Assembly: GCF_002807055.1 (NCBI RefSeq)
Contig: NZ_NIXN01000001.1
Coordinates: 186,001-250,000, forward strand
Source of the DNA: Confluentibacter citreus
GTDB lineage: Bacteria; Bacteroidota; Bacteroidia; Flavobacteriales; Flavobacteriaceae
Length of the DNA: 64,000 bases
Direction of reading: 5' to 3'
The translations under genes and the position numbers were made by a program. The notes beneath the pieces were generated by a model. The model saw only the letters and a program-made list of their open reading frames with translations, was not told where the DNA came from and searched no databases. Numbering within the stretch: the first letter of the stretch is position 1; the number at the start of each line of letters is the position of its first letter. Shown here piece after piece: positions 25,355-34,466 of the stretch.

Positions 25355-25957
25355 ATGGCAGAAATGAATCAAAAACAAAATTTCCTAAAAGGCATTATTA
25401 AAGAAAACCCCATTTTCGTCATGCTTTTGGGTATGTGCCCAACTTTAGGGGTTACCTCATCTGCATTTAATGGGTTAGGTATGGGCGTCGCTACGTTATT
25501 TGTTTTATTAATGTCTAATATAGTGGTGTCGTTGGTTAAAAATTTAATCCCAGCTAAAGTCAGAATCCCCGCTTTTATCATCATTATTGCCTCATTTGTT
25601 ACTATTGTTGAGATGATCTTAGAAGCATTTGTTCCTCTTTTATATGAACAACTAGGCATTTTTATACCATTGATAGTCGTCAACTGCATCATCTTGGGAA
25701 GAGCCGAAGCATTCGCTTCAAAAAACAATGTACTGTCATCCATTTTTGATGCCTTAGGCATGGGAATTGGTTTTGTGTTAGCGCTAACCATTTTAGGGTC
25801 TGTTCGTGAAATATTAGGTAGTGGAAGTTTGTTTGGACTAATATTCCTTCCTGAAACTGCCAACACCTTTATATTATTTATTTTACCCCCTGGAGCTTTT
25901 ATTGCCCTCGCCTATTTAACGGTTATGTTTAATAGATTAACCAGTAAAACAACGTAG
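25355..25957 (+). CDS. rnfE: Rnf complex subunit RnfE
   Basis: This 200-residue integral membrane protein has six predicted helices. Landmarks are NPIFVMLLGMCPTLGVTSSA near the N-terminus and VVNCIILGRAEAFASKN in the middle; the Cys residues of the two halves are characteristic of RnfA/E. ATG 25355 follows the rnfG stop by 4 bp; an upstream in-frame start would overlap rnfG. Confidence 0.95.
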   Translation: MAEMNQKQNFLKGIIKENPIFVMLLGMCPTLGVTSSAFNGLGMGVATLFVLLMSNIVVSLVKNLIPAKVRIPAFIIIIASFVTIVEMILEAFVPLLYEQLGIFIPLIVVNCIILGRAEAFASKNNVLSSIFDALGMGIGFVLALTILGSVREILGSGSLFGLIFLPETANTFILFILPPGAFIALAYLTVMFNRLTSKTT

Positions 25958-25959
25958 TC

Positions 25960-26535
25960 ATGGATTATATAATCATACTTATAGCTGCCGTTTTTGTCAA
26001 TAACATTGTCTTATCACAATTTTTAGGCATTTGTCCTTTTTTAGGTGTTTCCAACAAAGTATCTACATCTGTGGGCATGTCTGGAGCAGTTTTGTTCGTA
26101 ATGACCATAGCAACAACCGTTACTTATTTATTAAACCAATACGTTTTAATTCCTGTCGGATTGGATTATTTAAGAACCATTACCTTTATTTTGGTTATTG
26201 CTGCACTAGTGCAAATGGTAGAGATTATTCTAAAAAAAGTGAGTCCGCCATTATACCAAGCATTAGGTGTTTTTCTGCCTTTAATAACTACTAACTGTGC
26301 CGTTTTGGGGGTTGCCATATTAGCTTTAGGTTTAGAAAATGGCAGTTTGGTGAAAGCGGTGTTTTTCGCCATATCAAACTCTTTGGGATTTAGTTTAGCT
26401 TTGATTGTTTTTGCTAGCATTAGGGAGCATTTGGAACTTGCCAACATCCCTGAAGGTATGAAGGGGGTACCGATAAATTTATTGGTTGCCGGACTTTTAT
26501 CTTTAGCTTTTTTAGGTTTTACGGCATTAGTATAA
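25960..26535 (+). CDS. rnfA: Rnf complex subunit RnfA
   Basis: This 191-residue six-helix membrane protein is paralogous to RnfE. It opens YIIILIAAVFVNNIVLSQF and has LGICPFLGVSNK and ITTNCAVLGVA. It is the last gene of rseC-rnfBCDGEA, 2 bp after rnfE. The tail-to-tail gap to korB is only 7 bp and holds no obvious terminator. Confidence 0.96.
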   Translation: MDYIIILIAAVFVNNIVLSQFLGICPFLGVSNKVSTSVGMSGAVLFVMTIATTVTYLLNQYVLIPVGLDYLRTITFILVIAALVQMVEIILKKVSPPLYQALGVFLPLITTNCAVLGVAILALGLENGSLVKAVFFAISNSLGFSLALIVFASIREHLELANIPEGMKGVPINLLVAGLLSLAFLGFTALV

Positions 26536-26542
26536 AAAAATC

Positions 26543-27562
26543 TTAGTCTACTTTATACGTTTCTCCAGAGAAGAATAAATCATCTGCTTTTGTAAATTTC
26601 GAATTTGCTTTCACTTGTTTCGTTACTTCAGCTTCACGCTCTTCCAGCGTTAAATCATTATAACTTCTAATAATGCCTGTTGACAAGGGATATTCCAATC
26701 TTACCAACATTTGATGCATTGTAGGATCCTTTTCTTTGGCGTCATGAATCAGTATATCGGCTTCCGTAATACCATTTTCACCAATAGTTACCACTTCCAA
26801 TTTCAAATTATTTAAAACCAACCCTTTATCTCTATCCTTGCCAAAAATCATGGGTTTACCGTGTTCTAGATATATAAGTTTATCTTCTTTCACGTCTTTG
26901 CTGGTGACATTAGAATAGCATCCATCATTAAAAATGACACAATTTTGCAAGACTTCAATTAACGCCGTTCCTTTAAAATGATGTGCTTCAATTAACATTT
27001 GACCTATATCTTTGGGCGAATTACCGCTTATTCTCCCATAGAATCGTGCGCCTGCACCTAGCGCTAATTCACCGGGATTAAAAGGTGGTTGCGTATTTCC
27101 GTAAGGTGAAGATTTTGTTTTTTGTCCTACCGTGGACGTAGGTGAAAACTGCCCTTTTGTTAATCCGTAAATCTCATTATTAAATAAAATAATATTTAAA
27201 TCAATGTTCCTTCTCAATACATGAATGAAATGATTTCCACCAATTGCCATGGCATCACCATCGCCTGTTGCCACCCAAACACTTAAACTTGGGTTGGCTA
27301 ATTTAACGCCAGAAGCAATTGCAGGTGCTCTCCCATGAATGGTATGCATACCATAGGTATCTATATAATATGGAAAACGGGATGAACAGCCAATACCCGA
27401 CACAAACACAACGTCCTCTTTTTTTACGCCCATTTCTGGAAGTGCTTTCTGCATGGAACGCAAAATAACATAATCATCACAACCAGGGCACCATCTTACT
27501 TCCTGATCGCTCTCAAAATCCTTATAGGTATATTTATTTTCTACAGCTGTTTCCATAATCAT
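26543..27562 (-). CDS. korB: 2-oxoacid:ferredoxin oxidoreductase, beta subunit
   Basis: This 339-residue TPP-binding subunit has WCPGCDDYVILRSMQKAL at the N-terminus (Fe-S/TPP region) and GIGCSSRFPYY. The TPP motif GDGDAMAIGGNHFIH is at about 100. With KorA it makes a two-subunit enzyme that oxidises 2-oxoglutarate (or a related 2-oxoacid) to acyl-CoA while reducing ferredoxin. Its ATG overlaps the korA stop by 4 bp, so they are translationally coupled. Confidence 0.92.
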   Translation of the reverse strand: MIMETAVENKYTYKDFESDQEVRWCPGCDDYVILRSMQKALPEMGVKKEDVVFVSGIGCSSRFPYYIDTYGMHTIHGRAPAIASGVKLANPSLSVWVATGDGDAMAIGGNHFIHVLRRNIDLNIILFNNEIYGLTKGQFSPTSTVGQKTKSSPYGNTQPPFNPGELALGAGARFYGRISGNSPKDIGQMLIEAHHFKGTALIEVLQNCVIFNDGCYSNVTSKDVKEDKLIYLEHGKPMIFGKDRDKGLVLNNLKLEVVTIGENGITEADILIHDAKEKDPTMHQMLVRLEYPLSTGIIRSYNDLTLEEREAEVTKQVKANSKFTKADDLFFSGETYKVD

Positions 27563-29415
27563 TTTATCAGTTTTTTAAATGCTTCCATTAATTCTGAGTT
27601 TCCAAAAGGCAAGCCTTGAATCTTATTGTATTGTAAAAATTCAATACCTGTAAAGTGCATTCTGAGTATATTCACAAACTGACCGTTATTCAATTCGCAA
27701 ACAACAATTTTTTTGAATTTGGTTAATAAATCACCTATGTTTTTAGGAAGTGGATTGATGTAATTAAAATGAGCTAATCCAATATTTTTATAGCCTTCAT
27801 GATTCATTTGCTTAACAGCGGAATGTAGCGACCCATAAGTGCCGCCCCAACCAACCACCAATAAATCGCCAGTAGTTGCGAATTCAGTTTTAATTTCTGG
27901 TATAACGTCTTGAACACGTTTTACTTTTTCAGCCCTTACTTTGGTCATTATTTCATGATTCTCGGGCGCATGACTCACATTACCTGTGATGCTATCTTTT
28001 TCCAATCCGCCGATTCTATGTTCCAATCCAGTAGTTCCTGGAATAGCCCAATTTCTAGCTAAAGTCTGTTCATTTCTTATATAAGGAGACCAATTATCAT
28101 CTCCTTCTTTTACAAGGTTGTTTTTTATTTCTGGTAAATCCTCTATGCTTTGTATTTTCCAGGGAGCCGATCCATTGGCAATGTAGCCATCTGTTAACAG
28201 TATAACAGGAGTCATATGTTCCAGAGCGAGTTTGGCTGCTTGGAAGGCAAAATCGAAACAATTAGCAGGCGTACTTGCTGCAATAACAATAGCTGGGCTT
28301 TCACCATTTCTACCATACATGGCTTGAAATAAATCGGATTGTTCTGTTTTTGTAGGTAGACCAGTTGATGGTCCTCCGCGTTGTACATTCACAACCACGA
28401 TTGGCAATTCCATCATAATAGCCAACCCTAACGCTTCACCTTTCAATGCCAATCCAGGGCCAGAGGTTGTTGTAATCGCTAAATCGCCAGCAAAAGCAGC
28501 CCCAATAGCTGATGAAATACCTGCTATCTCATCTTCCGCCTGAAAAGCTTTTACGCCAAAATGTTTGTGTTTTACCAATTCATGTAGGATATCTGTAGCT
28601 GGCGTAATGGGATATGATCCTAAAAACAATTCCAATCCCGATTTTTCTGCAGCCGCTAAAAAGCCCCAAGCTGTCGCTGTGTTACCCATAATAACCCGAT
28701 AGGTACCAGAAGGCATTTTGGCAGGAGACACAGAATAGGCGTTAGGGATGAATTCTAAAGTTTCAGCAAAATGATATCCCGCTTTTAAAACCTTTGTATT
28801 AACATCAATTAAATGCGGTTCTTTTCTGAACTTTTTCTTGAAAAAATCAATGGTATGCTCGGTCGTTCTTCCATACATCCAATAAACCATACCTAAAGCA
28901 AACATATTTTTACTTCTAGTGATGGTTTTATTGTCTAATCCTTCAATATCCTTTAAAGCCTCTTTAGTTAATGAGGTCATATCTACTTTAACAACTCTGT
29001 AATTATTTAAAGTATCGTCTTCAAGGGGATTGGTTTTGTATTGTGCTTTCTCCAGATTTTTTCTGTTGAAGGCATCCGTGTCAACAATAATGGTATGCCC
29101 CGGTTTTAATGCATATAAGTTTGTTTTTAAACTCGCAGGATTCATTGCCACTAATAAATCTAAATTATCTCCAGGCGTGCTTACTTCAACGCTTCCAATA
29201 TGAACTTGAAAACCCGAAACCCCAAACAAACTACCTTGTGGGGCCCTGATTTCGGATGGATAATTAGGAAATGTGGCAATATCATTACCAAACATAGCCG
29301 ATGTATCAGTAAACTGGGTTCCTGTTAACTGCATGCCATCTCCAGAATCGCCAACAAAACGAATAACTACAGTTTCTAATGCTTCTGATTGAAGGTTTGA
29401 TTTTTCTACTATCAT
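27559..29415 (-). CDS. korA: 2-oxoacid:ferredoxin oxidoreductase, fused gamma-alpha subunit
   Basis: In this 618-residue protein the N-terminal 200 residues are the gamma domain (RFVGDSGDGMQLTGTQF, then EIRAPQGSLFGVSG). The alpha domain follows, with YPITPATDILHEL, AEDEIAGISSAIGAAFAG and TTTSGPGLALKGEALGLA, ending in the C-terminal transketolase-like part. This two-gene Kor architecture is common in Bacteroidota; 2-oxoglutarate is the most likely substrate but is not proven. It is divergent from the ferredoxin gene and shares its operator. Confidence 0.93.
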   Translation of the reverse strand: MIVEKSNLQSEALETVVIRFVGDSGDGMQLTGTQFTDTSAMFGNDIATFPNYPSEIRAPQGSLFGVSGFQVHIGSVEVSTPGDNLDLLVAMNPASLKTNLYALKPGHTIIVDTDAFNRKNLEKAQYKTNPLEDDTLNNYRVVKVDMTSLTKEALKDIEGLDNKTITRSKNMFALGMVYWMYGRTTEHTIDFFKKKFRKEPHLIDVNTKVLKAGYHFAETLEFIPNAYSVSPAKMPSGTYRVIMGNTATAWGFLAAAEKSGLELFLGSYPITPATDILHELVKHKHFGVKAFQAEDEIAGISSAIGAAFAGDLAITTTSGPGLALKGEALGLAIMMELPIVVVNVQRGGPSTGLPTKTEQSDLFQAMYGRNGESPAIVIAASTPANCFDFAFQAAKLALEHMTPVILLTDGYIANGSAPWKIQSIEDLPEIKNNLVKEGDDNWSPYIRNEQTLARNWAIPGTTGLEHRIGGLEKDSITGNVSHAPENHEIMTKVRAEKVKRVQDVIPEIKTEFATTGDLLVVGWGGTYGSLHSAVKQMNHEGYKNIGLAHFNYINPLPKNIGDLLTKFKKIVVCELNNGQFVNILRMHFTGIEFLQYNKIQGLPFGNSELMEAFKKLIK

Positions 29416-29473
29416 AATAAATACCCGTTAATTAATTTAAATACAACTAGGTGCTATATGCCTACAATACAAT

Positions 29474-29547
29474 CAAATATAGTTTCTCTTTTCAAGATTA
29501 AATATGACTTTTATCATTTACTAGAAGCTTAATTAGGATTAATATTG
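29474..29547. promoter_or_regulatory. divergent korAB / ferredoxin promoters around one CRP/FNR-like site
   Basis: The palindrome-like TGAC-TTTT-ATCA lies at 29505-29516 (centre 29510.5). The korA -7 element TATATTTG (minus, 29474-29481) and the ferredoxin -7 element TAATATTG (plus, 29540-29547) each have their centre exactly 33 bp away, on opposite sides. One site could therefore activate both genes. rnf and nifJ show the same spacing. Confidence 0.7.
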
Positions 29548-29572
29548 TATGTACTTTAAACATTTAGAAATT

Positions 29573-29923
29573 ATGGCTATAATAATAACAGAGGAATGTA
29601 TAAACTGTGATGCTTGTATAGCTGAATGTCCAAACAACGCAATCTATGAGCCTGATCAAAATTGGTCTTATTCTGATGAAACTGCACTAAAAGGATTAGT
29701 CACCACTCCGTATGGAAAGGAAGTTGATGCAGATGCAGAAAACGATCCAATTTCTAACGAGTTCTATTTTATTGTTCCAGATAAGTGTACAGAATGTAAA
29801 GGATTCCACGACGAACCGCAATGCGCTTCTGTATGCCCGGTAGATTGTTGCGTTTTAGACGAAAGCCATGTAGAAACCGAAGATGTTCTATTAGCTAAAA
29901 AAGCTTGGTTACATGGCGAATAA
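29573..29923 (+). CDS. 2x4Fe-4S ferredoxin
   Basis: This 116-residue low-potential ferredoxin has a first motif CINCDACIAECPN. The second is split by an insertion: KCTECKGFHDEPQCASVCPVDCC, in part, with the extended loop typical of Alvin/Azotobacter-type 2[4Fe-4S] ferredoxins. It is the probable electron carrier linking KorAB and NifJ to Rnf. ATG 29573 (MAIIITEECI) is chosen over a start 24 bp upstream because it gives the family N-terminus. A strong terminator follows. Confidence 0.94.
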   Translation: MAIIITEECINCDACIAECPNNAIYEPDQNWSYSDETALKGLVTTPYGKEVDADAENDPISNEFYFIVPDKCTECKGFHDEPQCASVCPVDCCVLDESHVETEDVLLAKKAWLHGE

Positions 29924-29989
29924 AACTATATTTTTAATTTGTAAATAACCTAACAACAGCATCATTAATCTACTTTGTGGTTTATTAAC

Positions 29990-30029
29990 AAAAAGGGTAT
30001 AAAATCATAATGATTTTATACCCTTTTTC
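29990..30029 (+). terminator. ferredoxin terminator
   Basis: AAAAAGGGTATAAAATCAT and its near-perfect complement meet at 30009, giving an approximately 19-bp stem ending in a T-run. Its symmetry makes it work in both directions. Confidence 0.88.
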
Positions 30030-30086
30030 ATGCCATAAAGCCAGCAATCTTTTATATCGTTTATTAAAAATAGTTTTTTGTTTACC

Positions 30087-30129
30087 TGACATAAGTCATA
30101 GAATTAATCATATAATGTTCCTAATTTCA
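30087..30129 (+). promoter_or_regulatory. nifJ promoter with CRP/FNR-like site
   Basis: The perfect palindrome TGAC-ATAA-GTCA (30087-30098) has its centre exactly 33 bp from the -7-like TAATTTCA (30122-30129). Predicted start is near 30133, 32 bp ahead of the nifJ ATG. The rest of 29924-30164 holds only the ferredoxin terminator. Confidence 0.7.
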
Positions 30130-30164
30130 CTAGACTTTTTTATCAGAAACAAATTAAAAATATT

Positions 30165-33100
30165 ATGGAAAAAGCATTTGAAAAGCTCATATGTGATGCA
30201 AATGAAGCCGTAGCAAGAGTAGCCCATAAAACCAATGAAGTATGTGCTATTTACCCAATAACACCTGCATCACCCATGGGTGAACACGTAGATGTTTACA
30301 GTTCAAAGGGACAAAAAAATATTTGGAACAATATTCCTAGAATTGTTGAAATGCAGAGTGAAGGCGGTGCTGCTGGAGCCGTTCATGGTGCATTACAAAC
30401 AGGTGCACTAACCACCACATTCACAGCTTCACAAGGGTTACTCCTTATGATTCCCAATATGTATAAAATAGCTGGAGAACTCTTACCAAATGTTATTCAT
30501 GTGGCAGCAAGAACCATTGCTACACATGCTTTATCCATTTTCGGTGACCATTCGGATGTGATGGCGACACGGCAAACAGGTTTTGCCATGTTGTTTGGAA
30601 GCTCTGTCCAAGAAGCCCAAGATTTTGCCTTAATATCACAAGTGGCAACATTAAAATCCAGAGTGCCCTTTCTTAATATATTTGATGGGTTTAGAACATC
30701 GCATGAAATTTCAAAAATAGACGCCATCCCTGACAGCATTATTAAAGCGATGATGCCAGAAGATAAAATTATGGAGCACAAAAAACGCTCTTTAGATCCT
30801 GACCATCCAGTAATTAGGGGTACATCGCAAAACCCTGATGTGTTTTTTCAAGCACGAGAAGCTGCAAATGTATATTATGAAAGAGTACCAGATATTGTTC
30901 AACAAACAATGGATGAATTTTATAATCATACCGGACGACGCTATAATTTATTTGATTATATAGGCCATCTTGAAGCAGAACGTGTCATTATCATTATGGG
31001 TTCCGGCGAAGGCGCTGTTAAAGAAACCGTTCATGAATTGATTGAAAGAGGCGAAAAAGTAGGTGCTCTTTTAGTAAGATTGTACAGACCGTTCACAATT
31101 GATAAATTTATAGAAGTCCTTCCTAAAACAATTAAAAAAATAGCTGTTTTAGATAGAACCAAAGAACCAGGAAGCATTGGCGAACCATTGTATTTAGATG
31201 TTATTTCAGCATTAACTGAAAGTGGCATTGACATGCCAAAAGTTATTGGTGGTCGCTATGGATTATCCTCAAAAGAATTCACCCCAAGAATGGTTAAAGG
31301 TATTTATGACGAATTATTAAAAGCAAAACCTAAAAACCATTTCACTGTTGGCATTAATGATGATGTGACTTATACCAATTTAGAAATTGATGAAGATTTC
31401 ACTATAAAACGCACTACTATTAATTGTATGTTTTATGGTTTAGGTTCTGATGGAACGGTAGGCGCCAACAAAAACTCCATTAAAATTATTGGTGAAACTA
31501 CCGATAATTATGTGCAAGGCTACTTTGTGTACGACTCTAAAAAAGCAGGTGCCCAAACCATTTCACATTTGCGTTTTGGCCCAGACCCCATTCATTCTAC
31601 CTATTTAATTGATAAAGCCGATTTTATTGCAAGCCATCAATTTAATTTTATAGAAAAATACAATATGCTTTCCGACCTTAAACAAGGCGGTACCTTTTTA
31701 TTGAATTCCCCATTTTCAAAAGAGGAGATTTGGGATGTATTGCCGGAAAAGGTTCAAAAAGAAATCATTAAAAAAGAAGCAGAATTTTACATCGTTGACG
31801 CTAGTAGAGTTGCTCAAGAAGCTAATTTAGGCAAACGAGCCAATACCGTTTTACAAACATGTTTCTTTGCCATATCAGGAATTTTACCTAGAGAAGAAGC
31901 CATTCAAAAAATTAAGGATGCTATTGTAAAATCATATTCACACAAAGGAGAAAAAGTAATAAAAATGAACTTTAATGCGGTAGATAAAGCCATTGAAAAT
32001 TTACAAAAAGTAGACTATCCTAAATCATCAACTAGTGAAAAACCATTATTGTCTGCTATGACTGATGCCCCTGATGGTTTTGTAAAAGAAGTTTTAGAAA
32101 AAATATTAGCAGGTGCCGGTGATGAACTTCCAGTAAGTGCATTCCCCGTAGATGGTACATTCCCCACAGGAACTACACAATATGAAAAACGTGGTATTGC
32201 AGATTTTATTCCCATATGGGAGGATGCCAGCTTGTGTACCCAATGCAACAAGTGTGTTGTTATTTGTCCGCATGCTGCCATCCGTTCAAAAGTGGTTTCA
32301 AATGATTTATTAGCTCATGCACCACAATCATTAAAACATGTTCCTGCCAAAGGAAGACCGTTTGATGCTGCAACAGAATCTTATGTATTACAAGTGTCTC
32401 CAGAAGATTGTACCGGTTGCGACCTTTGTGTGGCTGTTTGTCCTGCCGTAAGTAAAGAGATAGATGATTTTAAATCTATCAATATGAGAAAAAAACTGGA
32501 TGTAATAACCGAAGAAGTTGCTAACTGGGATTATTTTATGAATCTTCCTTATTACGATAGAAACGAGCTTCAAATAACCAATATTAAAGGTTCACAATTT
32601 TTAGAACCCTTATTTGAGTTTTCCGGTGCTTGTTCAGGATGTGGAGAAACACCTTATATCAAATTATTAACTCAGTTATATGGCGATAGTATCTTGATTG
32701 CAAATGCCACAGGATGTTCTTCTATTTACGGTGGAAATTTACCAACAACACCCTATAAAACCAATGCTTTTGGCAGAGGCCCAGCTTGGGCAAATTCCTT
32801 GTTTGAAGATAATGCCGAATTTGGTTTAGGTATGCGATTGGCTCTTACCAAAAAACAAGAAATTGCGGTTGATTTACTAAAATCGTTAGAACCTATAGTA
32901 GGCAGTGACATTGTGGAATCAATAGTAACAAATCCAGAAGTAACTGAAACTGAAAAATCAAAAAAATTAGCGGACATTCAAGAACTTAAAACCATATTAA
33001 CTAAGCTTGATAAAAATGAAGAGGCTATTAAATTAAACAACCTTAGCGAATACCTTCGTAAAAAAGCGGTTTGGATCATAGGTGGAGATGGTTGGGCTTA

Positions 33101-33698
33101 TGACATAGGTTATGGTGGTGTTGATCATGTATTGGCCTCCGGTGAAGATATAAATATTTTAATACTGGATACGGAAGTTTACTCCAATACTGGGGGACAA
33201 ACTTCAAAAGCAACCCCATTAGGAGCCAGTGCTAAGTTCTCAGTTTCTGGAAAACGAACCAGTAAAAAAAGCTTGGGATTACAGGCGATATCATACCAAA
33301 ATGTCTATGTTGCCCAAGTTGCGATAGGCGCCAAAGATTTACAAACACTTAAAGCGTTAGAAGAAGCCGCTGCTTATCCGGGACCTTCCGTAATTATTGC
33401 TTATTCGCATTGCGGTGAACATGGATATGATTTAAAACATGGTCCTGAACAACAAGAAAAAGCTGTAGACTCTGGATATTGGCCACTGTTTAGATTTGAC
33501 CCTTTACAACCAAAAGGGAAAAAATTTAGGTTAGATTCTAAAAAACCAACGATTCCTTTAAGTGATTTTATGTATAACGAAACCCGATTCACCAGAGTTG
33601 TAAAAGATGATGCGGCACTAGGGAAAGCATTGCTTAATCAAGCACAAGAGGAAGTGGATTCTAAATGGGAACGTTTAGAACTTTATAGAGACATGTAA
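30165..33698 (+). CDS. nifJ: pyruvate:ferredoxin (flavodoxin) oxidoreductase
   Basis: This 1177-residue single-chain PFOR is full length for the family. The N-terminal pyruvate-binding domain has YPITPASPMGEHVD, QSEGGAAGAVHGAL and TFTASQGLLLMIPNMYKIAGE. Mid-protein are two 4Fe-4S motifs, CTQCNKCVVICPHAA and CTGCDLCVAVCPA. The C-terminal TPP domain has FSGACSGCGETPY, CSSIYGGNLPTTPY, GGDGWAYDIGYGGVDH and NTGGQTSKATPLGA. It converts pyruvate and CoA to acetyl-CoA, CO2 and reduced ferredoxin. It sits next to korAB, ferredoxin and rnf under a matching promoter. Confidence 0.97.
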   Translation: MEKAFEKLICDANEAVARVAHKTNEVCAIYPITPASPMGEHVDVYSSKGQKNIWNNIPRIVEMQSEGGAAGAVHGALQTGALTTTFTASQGLLLMIPNMYKIAGELLPNVIHVAARTIATHALSIFGDHSDVMATRQTGFAMLFGSSVQEAQDFALISQVATLKSRVPFLNIFDGFRTSHEISKIDAIPDSIIKAMMPEDKIMEHKKRSLDPDHPVIRGTSQNPDVFFQAREAANVYYERVPDIVQQTMDEFYNHTGRRYNLFDYIGHLEAERVIIIMGSGEGAVKETVHELIERGEKVGALLVRLYRPFTIDKFIEVLPKTIKKIAVLDRTKEPGSIGEPLYLDVISALTESGIDMPKVIGGRYGLSSKEFTPRMVKGIYDELLKAKPKNHFTVGINDDVTYTNLEIDEDFTIKRTTINCMFYGLGSDGTVGANKNSIKIIGETTDNYVQGYFVYDSKKAGAQTISHLRFGPDPIHSTYLIDKADFIASHQFNFIEKYNMLSDLKQGGTFLLNSPFSKEEIWDVLPEKVQKEIIKKEAEFYIVDASRVAQEANLGKRANTVLQTCFFAISGILPREEAIQKIKDAIVKSYSHKGEKVIKMNFNAVDKAIENLQKVDYPKSSTSEKPLLSAMTDAPDGFVKEVLEKILAGAGDELPVSAFPVDGTFPTGTTQYEKRGIADFIPIWEDASLCTQCNKCVVICPHAAIRSKVVSNDLLAHAPQSLKHVPAKGRPFDAATESYVLQVSPEDCTGCDLCVAVCPAVSKEIDDFKSINMRKKLDVITEEVANWDYFMNLPYYDRNELQITNIKGSQFLEPLFEFSGACSGCGETPYIKLLTQLYGDSILIANATGCSSIYGGNLPTTPYKTNAFGRGPAWANSLFEDNAEFGLGMRLALTKKQEIAVDLLKSLEPIVGSDIVESIVTNPEVTETEKSKKLADIQELKTILTKLDKNEEAIKLNNLSEYLRKKAVWIIGGDGWAYDIGYGGVDHVLASGEDINILILDTEVYSNTGGQTSKATPLGASAKFSVSGKRTSKKSLGLQAISYQNVYVAQVAIGAKDLQTLKALEEAAAYPGPSVIIAYSHCGEHGYDLKHGPEQQEKAVDSGYWPLFRFDPLQPKGKKFRLDSKKPTIPLSDFMYNETRFTRVVKDDAALGKALLNQAQEEVDSKWERLELYRDM

Positions 33699-33730
33699 AC
33701 ACGCTTTAGGCAATGTTTACATTTAAAAAT

Positions 33731-33763
33731 CATTCTCCATACTATTAAAAAGTATGGAGAATG
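33731..33763 (+). terminator. hairpin after nifJ
   Basis: CATTCTCCATACT and AGTATGGAGAATG form a 13-bp stem with a 7-nt loop. There is no clean T-run, so it may stabilise the 3' end rather than terminate. Confidence 0.55.
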
Positions 33764-33797
33764 AATATTATTAATTATAACTATTAATTAATCTATT

Positions 33798-34175
33798 ATG
33801 GAAACTGAAGCTATCAAATACTTTGTAAATGCTGCTCAAAAATTGGATCAAGCAAACAAAGAGTTGTTCAAACCAGAAGAAGACATTGTAACGTATTTAG
33901 TTTGCAAAAATTCTCAGTATGCGATTGAAAATTACTTAAGAGGCTATCTTTTAAGGAAAGAGGTTGAACCTAGTGAATACAAAACTATAGCTAGTCTTTA
34001 TGAGCAATGTAAAAAAATAAATAAAGATTTTGAAAAAGTAGATTTATCAGAATTTAATTGTAAATCGTCTCTTGATTTAGATTCAAAATATTGCAACAAT
34101 GTTTCAAAAGTTAACAAATGTTTTGATGCCGCAGATAGTTTAGATACGTTTCTTAGACAACAAAAAATCATTTAA
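33798..34175 (+). CDS. HEPN-domain-like small protein
   Basis: This 125-residue all-helical protein shows the HEPN-like pattern AIENYLRGYLLRKEVEPSEYKTIASLYEQC (in part) and a C-terminal helix with a regular hydrophobic repeat. The usual R-X4-6-H nuclease motif is missing, so it may be a non-catalytic HEPN protein. Six cysteines are scattered in the second half. It lacks a nucleotidyltransferase (MNT) partner. It lies between nifJ and the Fe-S carrier genes, on the nifJ strand. Confidence 0.6.
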   Translation: METEAIKYFVNAAQKLDQANKELFKPEEDIVTYLVCKNSQYAIENYLRGYLLRKEVEPSEYKTIASLYEQCKKINKDFEKVDLSEFNCKSSLDLDSKYCNNVSKVNKCFDAADSLDTFLRQQKII

Positions 34176-34219
34176 TTAACAGAACATATCATCAAAACCG
34201 TTTTTTGAAGTCGAAAATA

Positions 34220-34462
34220 CTAAACTTGAATATTAATAACCTGCTCAATTTGTGGAGCATATTTTTTTATGGTCATTTCCACTCCAGACCTTAAAGTCAT
34301 TTGATTAACACTACAGCCTACACAAGCCCCCTGTAATTGTACTTTTACAAGCTTATCATCTTCAATAGCTAGCAATGAAATATCGCCGCCATCACTTTGT
34401 AAAAACGGACGAATTTCATCCAAGGCTTTTTCCACATTAATTCTAAGCTCTTCTGTTGTCAT
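34220..34462 (-). CDS. NifU-like Fe-S scaffold/carrier (Nfu domain)
   Basis: This 80-residue protein is the stand-alone NifU C-terminal domain. VEKALDEIRPFLQSDGGDISL is the signature (shown in part) and the cluster-binding pair is in GACVGCSVNQMTL. It carries 4Fe-4S clusters to apo-proteins. ATG 34462 is chosen because upstream codons overlap the mrp stop. It lies 4 bp after mrp and is probably co-transcribed with it. Confidence 0.93.
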   Translation of the reverse strand: MTTEELRINVEKALDEIRPFLQSDGGDISLLAIEDDKLVKVQLQGACVGCSVNQMTLRSGVEMTIKKYAPQIEQVINIQV

Positions 34463-34466
34463 AATA

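Noticed and set aside
30010-30213. A 67-aa plus-strand frame upstream of nifJ
   Set aside because: It starts in the ferredoxin terminator, spans the nifJ operator and overlaps the nifJ start; it is not a plausible gene.
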